In this document: positions 60,301-63,669 of the stretch, piece after piece
Numbering within the stretch: the stretch's first letter is position 1
How the letters are laid out: each line of letters begins with the position of its first letter
Assembly: GCF_048771995.1 (NCBI RefSeq)
Contig: NC_133026.1
Location: 150,931,001 to 150,995,000 of the forward strand
Source: Taeniopygia guttata
Taxonomy: Eukaryota > Chordata > Aves > Passeriformes > Estrildidae
Length of the DNA stretch: 64,000 bases
Direction of reading: 5' to 3'
Notes under the pieces: generated by a model
What the model was told of the DNA's origin: nothing
The model's input: only the letters and a program-made list of their open reading frames with translations
The model's database searches: none
Program-made: the position numbers and the translations under genes

Positions 60301-62494
60301 GGATTTTATAGGGACTTTTTGCAGATATTTGGAGGATTTTATTGTGATTTTTTGGGGATTTTATTGGGATTTTTTTGGATTTTATTGGGATTTTTTGGGT
60401 ATATTTGGGGATATTTTTCGAATTTTTGGGGTTTTGGGATTTTTTGTGAAGTTTTTGGGATTTTTTTTTATTGGGATTTTATTGGGTATTTTTGGGTATA
60501 TTTGGGGATTTTATTGGGATTTTTTGGGATTTTATTGTGAATTTTTGGGGATTTTATTGGGATTTTTTGGGGATATTTGGGGATATCTTTGGGGATTGTT
60601 TTTGGGATTTTGGGGTGATTTTTTGCTCATTTTTGGTGTATTTTATTGTGATTTTGGGGTGATGTTTTGCTCATTTTTGGGGTATTTTATTGTGATTTTG
60701 GGGTGATTTTCTGTTAATTTTCGGTCTCTCTCCCCCAGGCTCTCCCCGTTTCCCCGCCCGGGATTTTGGGGGAACCCCAAAAACTTTGGGAAAAAAATTG
60801 GGAATTTCACTGGAATTTGGGATTTTTTGGGGGAATTTATTGGGATTTTATAGGGATTTTTGGGGATATTTTTGGGGGATTTTTTTGGGTATATTTGGGG
60901 ATATTTTTGGGGATTTTTTGGGATTTTGGGGGGGATTTTTCGGGATTTTATTGGAATTTTTTTGGTATATTTGGGGATATTTTAGGGAATTTTTGGGATT
61001 TTATTGGGATTTTTTGGGGATATTTTGGGACGTTTTGGGTATATTTGTGCGTTTTATTTGGATTTTTTTGAGGTTTTATTGTGAATTTTTGGGGATTTTT
61101 TGGGATTTTTGGGGGGATTTTTTTGGCTATATTTGTGCATTTTATTGGGATTTGGGGGGATTTTATTGGGATTTTTTGGGATTTTATTGTGAATTTTTGG
61201 GGATTCTTTTTGGGATTTTTTGGGATTTTATTGGGATTTTTTGGGTATATTTGGGGATTTTTTGGGGGATTTTATTGAAATTTTTTGGGGATATTTGGGG
61301 ATATTTTTACAAATTTTTTGGGATTTTATTGGGATTTTTTTTTTATTTTATTGGGATTTTTTTTTTTAAATTTGGGAATGTTTTTGGTGTATTTTATCGG
61401 GATTTTGGGGTGATGTTTTGGATATTTTTGGGGTATTTTATTGGGATTTTGGGGTGATTTTCTGTTAATTTTCGGGTCTCTCCCCCAGGCTCTCCCCGTT
61501 TCCCCGCCCGGGATTTTGGGGGAACCCCAAAAACTTTGGGAAAAAAATTGGGAATTTCACTGGAGACGCCGGCGGAAATTTGGGATTTTATTGGGATTTT
61601 TTGGGGATTTATTGGGATTTTTTGGGGATATTTTGCGAGATTTTTTTGGGGATTTTTTAGGTATATTTGGGGATTTTGTTGGGATTTTTTTGGGATTTTT
61701 GGGGGGATTTTTTGGGATTTTTTTGGGATTTTTTAGATATATTTGGGGATATTTTTGGGGATTTTATTGGGATTTTTTGGGGATTTTGTTGGAATTTTTT
61801 GGAATTTTTTTGGGATCTTTTTGGGTATATTTGGGGACATTTTTGGGATTTTATTGGGATTTTTGGGGGATTTTATTGGGATTTTTTTTTGTACTTTTGG
61901 GGATTCTTTTTGGGATTTTTTAGGTATTTTTGGGGATTTTTTTTTGATTTTTTGGGTATATTTGTGGGATTTATTGGGATTTTTGGGGGGATTTTATTGG
62001 GATTTTTTGGGATTTTATTGGGATTTTTTTGGGATTTTATTGGGATTTTTTATGAATTTTTGGGGATTTTATTGGGATTTTTTTTCGGGGGGGATTTTTT
62101 TGATATATTTAGGGATATTTTTGAGGATTCTTTTTGGGATTTTGGGGTGATTTTTTTGTAATTTTTGGGGATTTTATGGGGATTTTATTGGGATTTTTTT
62201 AGTTATATTTGGGGCTTTTATTGGGATTTTTTCTGGGTATATTTGTGGGATTTTATTTGGATTTTTTGGTGATTTTATTGGGATTTTTTGGGTATATTTG
62301 GGGATATTTTTGGTGTATTTTATTGTGATTTTGGGGTGAATTTCTGTTAATTTTTTGGGGTCTCTCCCGCAGGCTCTCCCCGTTTCCCGGCGCGGGATTT
62401 CGGCCGCGACCGGCGGTTCTGGAGGCGCCTCCTGGGACGGGAATTCCGGAGCCTTTCCCGCCTGGCGAGTCTGGAGATCCTGGCCTGGCGCTGA
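12281..62494 (+). CDS. RECQL4: RECQL4, ATP-dependent DNA helicase Q4 (complete CDS, 24 exons)
   Basis: Twenty-four exons join to 3477 nt: 1158 residues plus TGA, against 1208 in human. Parts in order: Sld2-like N-terminus (1 to about 340; the [15 protein letters not shown] helix, [27 protein letters not shown]), basic patch and canonical CCHC zinc knuckle (C346, C349, H354, C359), helicase lobe 1 (Walker A PTGSGKS 483-489; DEAH 586-589; TATAT motif III), lobe 2 (VIVYCKRRQ; altered motif [11 protein letters not shown] motif VI), the RecQ4 zinc-binding domain (C846, C848, C869, H872) and a C-terminal domain with DSMGWEW and [11 protein letters not shown]. It acts in the nucleus in replication initiation and repair, and in mitochondria in human. 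No frameshift or stop interrupts it. Human disease alleles (Rothmund-Thomson, RAPADILINO, Baller-Gerold) show the gene matters, which suggests this array-laden copy is still functional. Confidence 0.95.
12365..13250 (+). repeat. Intron 1 G/T-rich array with GGGGTTTT-type units
   Basis: Fills intron 1 (12365-13369) with ggttttggggtctttggggt-type repeats on the coding strand. Runs of three to five G every few bases make it an obvious G-quadruplex candidate and an R-loop candidate just downstream of the promoter. The last 120 bases of the intron are not part of the array. Confidence 0.88.
13370..13403 (+). CDS. RECQL4: RECQL4 exon 2 (residues 29-39)
   Basis: A 34-nt micro-exon, acceptor TTTTTCCTTTCCAG, donor GTGAGT. 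It encodes [11 protein letters not shown], matching human DDVEAAPEETR, and leaves phase 1. It is short but supported by phase on both sides and by the conserved APEE core. Confidence 0.88.
13404..14150 (+). repeat. Intron 2 C/A-rich array
   Basis: Units of the type ccccaaaattcccaaatttc, aaaattttaccccaaaatcc and their variants fill intron 2 (13404-14158). The coding strand is C/A-rich, opposite in skew to introns 1 and 3. Confidence 0.85.
14159..14265 (+). CDS. RECQL4: RECQL4 exon 3 (residues 40-75)
   Basis: Acceptor CCTCTCCCCAG, donor GTACCA. It encodes [14 protein letters not shown] (human ALYREYRTLKRTTG). Then comes [11 protein letters not shown], encoded by an in-frame run of tcccaaaaa/tcccaaaat units at 14212-14246 identical to flanking array sequence. 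Phase 1 in, 0 out. Confidence 0.9.
14266..15070 (+). repeat. Intron 3 G/T-rich array
   Basis: Repeats gggaattttggggatttttg, gggatttggggttgggaatt and relatives through intron 3 (14266-15079). It is the reverse complement in character of the intron 2 array, so exon 3 sits between opposed arrays. Confidence 0.85.
15080..15214 (+). CDS. RECQL4: RECQL4 exon 4 (residues 76-120)
   Basis: Encodes [20 protein letters not shown] and later [13 protein letters not shown], aligned with human CWGPHLNRAATKSP and GQRLKANLKG, part of the Sld2-homologous region. Acceptor TCATTACAG, donor GTCAGG, phase 0 at both ends. Confidence 0.93.
15260..16240 (+). repeat. Intron 4 array
   Basis: Units of about 30-45 bases combining aaaattggagaatcccaaaa, tttgggatcccccaaaatta, aagaccctgaaaatt and aatcagagacccc. 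It occupies most of intron 4 (15215-16296). Composition is A-rich with C and G clusters, less skewed than its neighbours. Confidence 0.85.
16297..16835 (+). CDS. RECQL4: RECQL4 exon 5 (residues 121-299)
   Basis: The largest exon (539 nt), acceptor TTTTCCTTCCAG, donor GTGAGT. It is proline- and charge-rich and poorly conserved, but [19 protein letters not shown] (195-213) matches human SLSQRLGSLDPGWLQRC. The run GNFGNFG (228-234) comes from three tandem ttttgggaa units. Two acidic blocks ([15 protein letters not shown]) precede a basic end. Phase 0 in, 2 out. Confidence 0.92.
16836..17705 (+). repeat. Intron 5 first array, C/T-rich
   Basis: Polypyrimidine units such as ttttcctgccttttttctgg and cctttttcccaccttttt. 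Almost purine-free over 870 bases apart from isolated G, so the template strand is homopurine. Confidence 0.88.
17770..20140 (+). repeat. Intron 5 second array, CCCCTCAGAAATCCCAAAAAT units
   Basis: About 2.4 kb of units of roughly 20 bases, cccctcagaaatcccaaaaa, with variants aaaccccaaaaattccctca and atcaaaaacaccaaaaatcc. Each unit carries CCCTCAG, which looks like a 3' splice site. The true exon 6 acceptor (aaatcccctcag at 20166-20175) has the same form. The array is the reverse complement of the intron 7 array. Confidence 0.92.
20176..20263 (+). CDS. RECQL4: RECQL4 exon 6 (residues 300-329)
   Basis: Encodes [20 protein letters not shown] and KGKFLRKQ, aligned with human [20 protein letters not shown] and LLRKQ. 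This basic block is the best-conserved part of the N-terminal half. Phase 2 in, 0 out; 88 nt. It is followed by a 97-base intron of ordinary sequence. Confidence 0.94.
20361..20454 (+). CDS. RECQL4: RECQL4 exon 7 (residues 330-360), zinc knuckle
   Basis: [16 protein letters not shown] leads into [14 protein letters not shown], a textbook C-X2-C-X4-H-X4-C zinc knuckle (C346, C349, H354, C359), a nucleic-acid-binding motif. Human WKQKWRKK aligns. In human the knuckle is less regular (from memory). Phase 0 in, 1 out; donor GTGAGC. Confidence 0.95.
20455..21380 (+). repeat. Intron 7 array, reverse complement of the intron 5 array
   Basis: Units ggggatttttgggatttctga and gaggggatttttggtgtttc fill intron 7 (20455-21437). 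Bases 21269-21297 are the exact reverse complement of 18701-18729. Exons 6 and 7 lie between the two arms. Confidence 0.92.
21438..21551 (+). CDS. RECQL4: RECQL4 exon 8 (residues 361-398)
   Basis: Encodes [20 protein letters not shown] and [17 protein letters not shown]. It is the acidic linker between zinc knuckle and helicase core and is weakly conserved. Assignment rests on the acceptor (TTTTTCTGCTGACAG), the donor GTGAGA and phase 1 on both sides. Confidence 0.88.
21600..22440 (+). repeat. Intron 8 degenerate array
   Basis: Loose repeats of aaaattgggatttgggcctt and ctcaaaaattgggattttgg, more decayed after 22050. Intron 8 spans 21552-22487. Confidence 0.8.
22488..22622 (+). CDS. RECQL4: RECQL4 exon 9 (residues 399-443)
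   Basis: Encodes [20 protein letters not shown], a proline run and [14 protein letters not shown], the counterpart of human DPTVLPLYSLGPSGQL just before the helicase core. Acceptor TTTTTTCCCTCCAG, donor GTAAAT, phase 1 in and out. A 94-base ordinary intron follows. Confidence 0.88.
22717..22809 (+). CDS. RECQL4: RECQL4 exon 10 (residues 444-474), start of helicase core
   Basis: [20 protein letters not shown] and [11 protein letters not shown] align with human [20 protein letters not shown] and QERAVMRILSG, the RecQ motif 0 region (FRPSQAEAI). The donor reads G|GTTCGA, weak at positions +3 to +5, and it faces a 3.1-kb polypyrimidine intron. Confidence 0.94.
22815..25930 (+). repeat. Intron 10 polypyrimidine array
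   Basis: C/T-rich units such as ttttcccctcagtttttcct, ccctcccttttccccacatt and tttcccacccttttcccctc over 3.1 kb (intron 10 is 22810-25952). Many units contain a pyrimidine tract followed by CCTCAG, the form of a strong acceptor. The near absence of A and G prevents stop codons in all + frames, giving spurious long frames. Confidence 0.92.
25953..26089 (+). CDS. RECQL4: RECQL4 exon 11 (residues 475-520), Walker A
   Basis: [20 protein letters not shown] holds motif I (PTGSGKS, catalytic K488), followed by motif Ia ([14 protein letters not shown]). Nearly identical to human. Phase 1 in, 0 out; donor GTATCC; the next intron is only 79 bases. Confidence 0.97.
26169..26252 (+). CDS. RECQL4: RECQL4 exon 12 (residues 521-548)
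   Basis: [20 protein letters not shown] and QREAAIQK align with human [20 protein letters not shown] and QRESVLQK. Acceptor ATTTTCAG, donor GTGAGT, phase 0 throughout. A 69-base intron follows, the shortest in the gene. Confidence 0.96.
26322..26498 (+). CDS. RECQL4: RECQL4 exon 13 (residues 549-607), DEAH box
   Basis: Contains [20 protein letters not shown]: motif II DEAH at 586-589 and the aromatic-rich loop (SQWSHNFRP). Human reads [20 protein letters not shown]. Ends FRVCK before GTGGGA, phase 0. Confidence 0.97.
26561..26656 (+). repeat. Two extra copies of the exon 13 end and donor
   Basis: The last 15 bases of exon 13 (ttcagggtctgcaag) and its donor GTGGGAAAA recur with one change each at 26562-26576 and 26641-26655, about 80 bases apart. 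The unit also contains catcaaaaacctgcaaaaaa-like intron sequence. Each copy is a plausible in-phase donor that would lengthen exon 13. Confidence 0.88.
26724..26744 (+). repeat. Stray copy of the exon 14 acceptor and first 12 nt
   Basis: aattccag followed by gttctccgggag duplicates the junction at 30232-30251, but 3.5 kb upstream. Immediately after it the C/T-rich array starts (gtcttttcctcac). The array therefore lies between two copies of the same exon head. Confidence 0.85.
26750..30185 (+). repeat. Intron 13 polypyrimidine array
   Basis: 3.4 kb of C/T units: tttttccttgtttttccctc, ccttttccccacattttccc, ctcagtttttcccacac and relatives, with duplicated segments of several hundred bases (for example 27185-27400, 28035-28240 and 29240-29410 resemble each other). 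Intron 13 is 26499-30239. Confidence 0.92.
30240..30419 (+). CDS. RECQL4: RECQL4 exon 14 (residues 608-667), motif III
   Basis: [20 protein letters not shown] aligns with human [20 protein letters not shown] (motif III, TATAT). Ends [13 protein letters not shown], human LHLSVSMDRDTDQ. Phase 0 on both sides; donor GTGGGG. Confidence 0.97.
30430..30925 (+). repeat. Intron 14 first array
   Basis: Units of about 60 bases combining tttttgggattaatcccac, attttctgagggaaaatccc and ttaggaaagaagttcaattt, present about seven times with decay. One pair (30655-30790 and 30780-30920) is nearly identical. Confidence 0.85.
30929..31005 (+). repeat. Partial copy of exon 15 without acceptor
   Basis: About 75 bases match the start of exon 15 (gctgcggattctgcgccagt through to tcatcgtttat). 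The bases before it (ttctgaggg) are array sequence, not an acceptor. It runs on into C-rich array. Confidence 0.88.
31010..32070 (+). repeat. Intron 14 C/T-rich arrays around a second exon 15 copy
   Basis: Two similar blocks (31010-31525 and 31610-32070) of ccccaaaattcccaattttt and ttcccccaaattcttccc, each following a copy of the exon 15 head. Together with the exon pieces they form a higher-order unit of about 550-600 bases. The array is reverse-complementary to intron 15. Confidence 0.9.
31528..31608 (+). repeat. Copy of exon 15 head with intact acceptor
   Basis: CCCCCAG precedes gcggtgctgcggattctggg and the match to the true exon continues to tcgtttat (81 bases). The copy then turns into ccctaaatttccc. 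No donor follows, so as an exon it would have no natural 3' end. It lies 548 bases before the true acceptor. Confidence 0.9.
32076..32250 (+). CDS. RECQL4: RECQL4 exon 15 (residues 668-725), start of helicase lobe 2
   Basis: AVLRILRQW and [20 protein letters not shown] align with human ALLTLLQGK and [20 protein letters not shown] (motif IV). The loop between reads [11 protein letters not shown], encoded by ttttgggaatt units at 32110-32143 that match array sequence. Phase 0 in, 1 out; donor GTGGGG. Skipping would shift the frame. Confidence 0.95.
32255..34060 (+). repeat. Intron 15 G/A-rich array
   Basis: Units gggggaaaaattgggaattt, gaggaattttggggataaaa and relatives through intron 15 (32251-34073). 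Bases 32552-32573 are the exact reverse complement of 31953-31974 in intron 14. A segment near 32800-32950 recurs at 33400-33540. Confidence 0.9.
34074..34339 (+). CDS. RECQL4: RECQL4 exon 16 (residues 726-814), motifs V and VI
   Basis: Acceptor [34 protein letters not shown] matches human [30 protein letters not shown] (793-802) keeps motif VI with the arginine finger region. Motif V reads [20 protein letters not shown] against human [20 protein letters not shown], so the acidic residue and the DRPD turn are lost. Very GC-rich. Phase 1 in, 0 out; donor GTGGGG. Confidence 0.95.
34345..42240 (+). repeat. Intron 16 purine-rich array (7.9 kb)
   Basis: Units gggaaaaattggcagaaaaa, tgggggagaaatagggaaaa and atcggagaaaatttgggaaa of about 30-50 bases repeat across intron 16 (34340-42276). 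Higher-order segments of about 0.9-1.5 kb each include one GC-rich piece of exon 16. The antisense strand is C/T-rich without stops. After about 41800 the repeats are more degenerate. Confidence 0.92.
35222..39973 (+). repeat. Five copies of the exon 16 3' part, each with a donor
   Basis: GC-rich islands end at 35358, 36851, 37825, 39048 and 39973, each about 135-140 bases and each followed by GTGGGG or GTGCGG/GTGCAG. They match exon 16 from gcgcggctgcgcggggtcct to its end. All five lack one base in the stretch coding TGCAES and read agcgac where the exon has agggac, so they descend from one altered copy. The first four also read ggccgcaacggc, while the fifth keeps ggccgcgccggc. No acceptor precedes any copy. 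Confidence 0.92.
42277..42414 (+). CDS. RECQL4: RECQL4 exon 17 (residues 815-860)
   Basis: [20 protein letters not shown] and [14 protein letters not shown] align with human [20 protein letters not shown] and VKRLVQRVFPACTC. C846 and C848 correspond to the first two zinc ligands of the RecQ4 zinc-binding domain. The exon is AT-richer than its neighbours. Phase 0; acceptor TTTTTTTTAACAG, donor GTTTGG (weak). Confidence 0.95.
42420..42830 (+). repeat. Intron 17 G/A-rich array
   Basis: Short array of gggaaaattggaaaaaattt and ggggaaatttggagaaaaaa units in the 440-base intron 17. Skew is opposite to intron 18. Confidence 0.82.
42855..42945 (+). CDS. RECQL4: RECQL4 exon 18 (residues 861-890)
   Basis: [20 protein letters not shown] and [10 protein letters not shown] align with human [20 protein letters not shown] and DMPEE. 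C869 and H872 complete the four zinc ligands. Phase 0 in, 1 out; acceptor GTTTTTTTTCCAG, donor GTGAAA. Confidence 0.95.
42950..47750 (+). repeat. Intron 18 C/T-rich array with ~718-bp higher-order repeat
   Basis: Units ttttcccccaaattcccaat, cccaattttttcccaaattt and ttttcaccaaattttccc fill intron 18 (42946-47754). From about 43450 the array is organised in blocks of 698-749 bases, each ending at a copy of the exon 19 head; the last block ends at the true exon. Confidence 0.92.
44166..47140 (+). repeat. Five decoy copies of the exon 19 head, each with acceptor
   Basis: Copies begin at 44166, 44879, 45600, 46308 and 47057, spaced 713, 721, 708 and 749 bases, with the true exon 698 bases later. 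Each has TTTCCCAG or TTCCCCAG, then gaattcagacccttctgtgc through to cttttccctcct (about 75 bases). They then diverge (ggccctgcccggaaatgccc or ggccctgcccagaaatgccc) into the array without a donor. The coding part is unchanged ([20 protein letters not shown]). Confidence 0.94.
47755..47887 (+). CDS. RECQL4: RECQL4 exon 19 (residues 891-934)
   Basis: [20 protein letters not shown] continues into [20 protein letters not shown]. Human reads [20 protein letters not shown], then THCRLNCPGG. It is chosen over the five upstream copies because only this one has the full exon and a donor (GTGAGA), and it keeps phase 1 in, 2 out. Confidence 0.94.
47895..49360 (+). repeat. Intron 19 G/A-rich array
   Basis: Units ggggaaaatttggggtaaaa and attgggaaatttggggaaaa in intron 19 (47888-49372), with a segment of about 170 bases tandemly repeated three times between 48000 and 48500. 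Skew is opposite to intron 18. Confidence 0.88.
49373..49542 (+). CDS. RECQL4: RECQL4 exon 20 (residues 935-991)
   Basis: [11 protein letters not shown], then [14 protein letters not shown] from four tandem tcgggaattt-type units (49411-49450), then [20 protein letters not shown]. The last part matches human [20 protein letters not shown], a winged-helix-like C-terminal element. Phase 2 in, 1 out; acceptor TTTTTTTTCCCCAG, donor GTGGGA. Confidence 0.94.
49545..51975 (+). repeat. Intron 20 G/T-rich array with exon 21 heads
   Basis: Units gggaattttgggaatttctg, ggaattctgtgggaattttg, gaggaattttgctgggaatt and aaaatcaatgggaattttgc fill intron 20 (49543-51978). Many 200-245-base blocks also contain tttcagggatccaggtggaa, the start of exon 21. 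Repeated blocks at 49860-50070 and 50085-50270 are almost identical. Confidence 0.92.
50055..51680 (+). repeat. Nine decoy copies of the exon 21 acceptor and first ~28 nt
   Basis: Each has ATTTTCAG or TTTTTCAG followed by ggatccaggtggaattttgg. They start at 50055, 50261, 50503, 50741, 50781, 51095, 51340, 51544 and 51651; the true exon begins at 51979. The first two read ggtgaaattt and the ninth reads gggacccagg; the others match exactly for about 28 bases, ending at gaattctg instead of gaattctcc. Confidence 0.93.
51979..52141 (+). CDS. RECQL4: RECQL4 exon 21 (residues 992-1045)
   Basis: [20 protein letters not shown] and ELDSVSEFL align with human [20 protein letters not shown] and [18 protein letters not shown] matches RLRRTFQAFH. 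Phase 1 in, 2 out; donor GTCAGA. This acceptor is the only one of ten that leads into a full conserved exon. Confidence 0.94.
52150..52770 (+). repeat. Intron 21 C/A-rich array
   Basis: Units ccccaaaattcccaaaaatc, aaattcatcccaaaattcc and cctccaaaaaattccc through intron 21 (52142-52783). Opposite in skew to introns 20 and 22. Confidence 0.85.
52784..52898 (+). CDS. RECQL4: RECQL4 exon 22 (residues 1046-1083)
   Basis: [20 protein letters not shown] and FLK followed by eleven glutamates aligns with human [20 protein letters not shown]. The glutamate run is a gag/gaa microsatellite and is likely to vary in length. The acceptor (gggaatttcggcag) has a poor pyrimidine tract. Phase 2 in, 0 out; donor GTGGGA. 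Confidence 0.92.
52905..54170 (+). repeat. Intron 22 G/A-rich array
   Basis: Units gggaaaaattgggaatttt, ggacaagaaatggggaaaat and ttaggagagaaatgggg in intron 22 (52899-54225), with a block of about 370 bases repeated (compare 52960-53250, 53300-53480 and 53700-53960). Confidence 0.88.
54226..54328 (+). CDS. RECQL4: RECQL4 exon 23 (residues 1084-1117)
   Basis: [20 protein letters not shown] and [15 protein letters not shown] align with human [20 protein letters not shown] and [14 protein letters not shown]. Phase 0 in, 1 out; acceptor GGAATTGCGCAG, donor GTGGGC. Confidence 0.96.
54340..55870 (+). repeat. Intron 23 first array, C/A-rich
   Basis: Units tcccaaatttccaaaaatcc, aaatctcaaaatcccaaatc and aaaaaatccaaaaatcccaa over 1.5 kb. 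It switches to G/T-rich repeats at about 55870. Confidence 0.88.
55875..62350 (+). repeat. Intron 23 second array, T/G-rich (6.5 kb)
   Basis: Units ttttattgggattttttggg, gggtatatttggggatattt and ttgtgaatttttggggattt repeat through the rest of intron 23 (54329-62372, the largest intron). Blocks of 750-1470 bases end with a copy of the exon 24 head. Confidence 0.92.
56777..61590 (+). repeat. Five decoy copies of the exon 24 head with acceptor
   Basis: Starts at 56777, 58239, 59270, 60739 and 61489 (spacings 1462, 1031, 1469, 750; true exon 884 further). Each has TCTCCCCCAG or CCCCCCCAG, then ggctctccccgttt (third copy: gtat). About 29 bases resemble the exon. A shared tail of about 70 bases absent from the true exon follows (gggggaaccccaaaaacttt, then gggaatttcactgg). 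The fourth copy lacks the last part of that tail. Confidence 0.92.
62373..62494 (+). CDS. RECQL4: RECQL4 exon 24 (residues 1118-1158, stop)
   Basis: [20 protein letters not shown] aligns with human [20 protein letters not shown]; the frame ends SLEILAWR and TGA at 62492-62494, close to the human end. It is chosen over five upstream copies because only this one keeps DRRFWR. Acceptor TCTCTCCCGCAG, phase 1. Confidence 0.95.
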
Positions 62495-62549
62495 GGAATT
62501 CCGGGAAAACGGCAAAAATGGGGGGAAAAGCAGTGAATTTGGGAAAAAA

Positions 62550-62555
62550 AATAAA
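62550..62555 (+). terminator. Candidate RECQL4 poly(A) signal
   Basis: AATAAA 56 bases after the stop codon, which would give a very short 3' UTR, as in human. It lies inside an A-rich stretch, so chance occurrence is possible. An alternative AATAAA at 63857-63862 would give a 3' UTR of about 1.4 kb made of array sequence. Confidence 0.5.
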
Positions 62556-62559
62556 TTCT

Positions 62560-63665
62560 GGAGGAAACCCAAAAAAATTGTGGGAAAAAACTCCAAAATT
62601 TCAGCGAAAAAAACCAAAAAAATGCAGAAAAAATCCCAAAATTCCAAAAAAAAAACCCCAAAATTCAAGGAAAAATCCAAAATGCAGAAAAAAAACCAAA
62701 ATTCCAGCGAAAATCCCCCAAAAAAATGCAGAAAAAAATCCCAAAAAAACTGCAGAAAAAAAACCCCACAAAATTCCAGCGAAAACCAAAAAAAATGCAG
62801 AAAAAAACCCCAAAATTCCTGAGAAAATCTAAAATAATGCAGAAAAACCCCAAAAATCTGCAGAAAAAACCCCAAAATTCCAGCGAAAACCCAAAAAATA
62901 AAAAAGCAGAAAAAAAACCCCAAAAACTGCAGAAAAAAACCCAAATTCCAGAAAAAAAAACCAAAAAATGCAGGAAAAAAACCCCAAAATTCCAGAGAAA
63001 ACACAAAAAAATTCGGGAAAAACCCCAAAATCTCGGGACATTTGGGAAAAATCTCAAAAACATCGAGAGGAACCCCAAAATTTGGGAAAAAACCCAAAAA
63101 CTTCAGGAAAAACCCCAAAATTCCAGAGAAAAACCCAAAAACTTCAGGAAAAATAAACCAAAATTCCAGAGAAAATATAAAAATAAAAAAAAATTTGGGA
63201 AATTTGGGAAAAGCCTCAAAATTCCAGAGAAAACCCCAAAATTTTGAGGGAAATCCCAAATTGGCAAAAACCCCAAAAAATTCGGGAAAAAACGCAAAAA
63301 TTTTGGGAAAAAATCAGAAAAATCCCAAAACTTGGGAAATACCAAAAAAATTGGGGGGAAAAAAATCCAAAAAAATTTGGGAAAACCCAAAAAATTTTGA
63401 GAGAAACCACAAAAAAATGGGAAAAAATCTCAAAAATTTTGGGAAAAGTCGTCAGAAAAATCTGAAAATTCAGGAAAAAAATTCCAAAATGTCTGAAAAA
63501 AAACCCCAAAATTCGGGATAAAATAAAACAAAATTTGGAAAAACCCCAAAATTCCAGAGAAAACCCAAAAATATTGAGAAAACCCCAAAAATTTGGTAAA
63601 AAAACCCCAAAATTCGTCTGGAAAAAATGAAAAATTTGGGGAAAAAAACCCCAAAAATGTCAAGA
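62560..63665. repeat. A/C-rich array downstream of RECQL4
   Basis: Units ccaaaattccagagaaaacc, aaaaaatgcagaaaaaaacc and caaaaacttcaggaaaaacc. No exon of the next gene (MFSD3 by human synteny) is visible. Confidence 0.88.
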
Positions 63666-63669
63666 ATGG

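Noticed and set aside
62560-63665. A downstream gene such as MFSD3 expected by human synteny
   Set aside because: Only A/C-rich repeats are present; no transporter-like frame on either strand.
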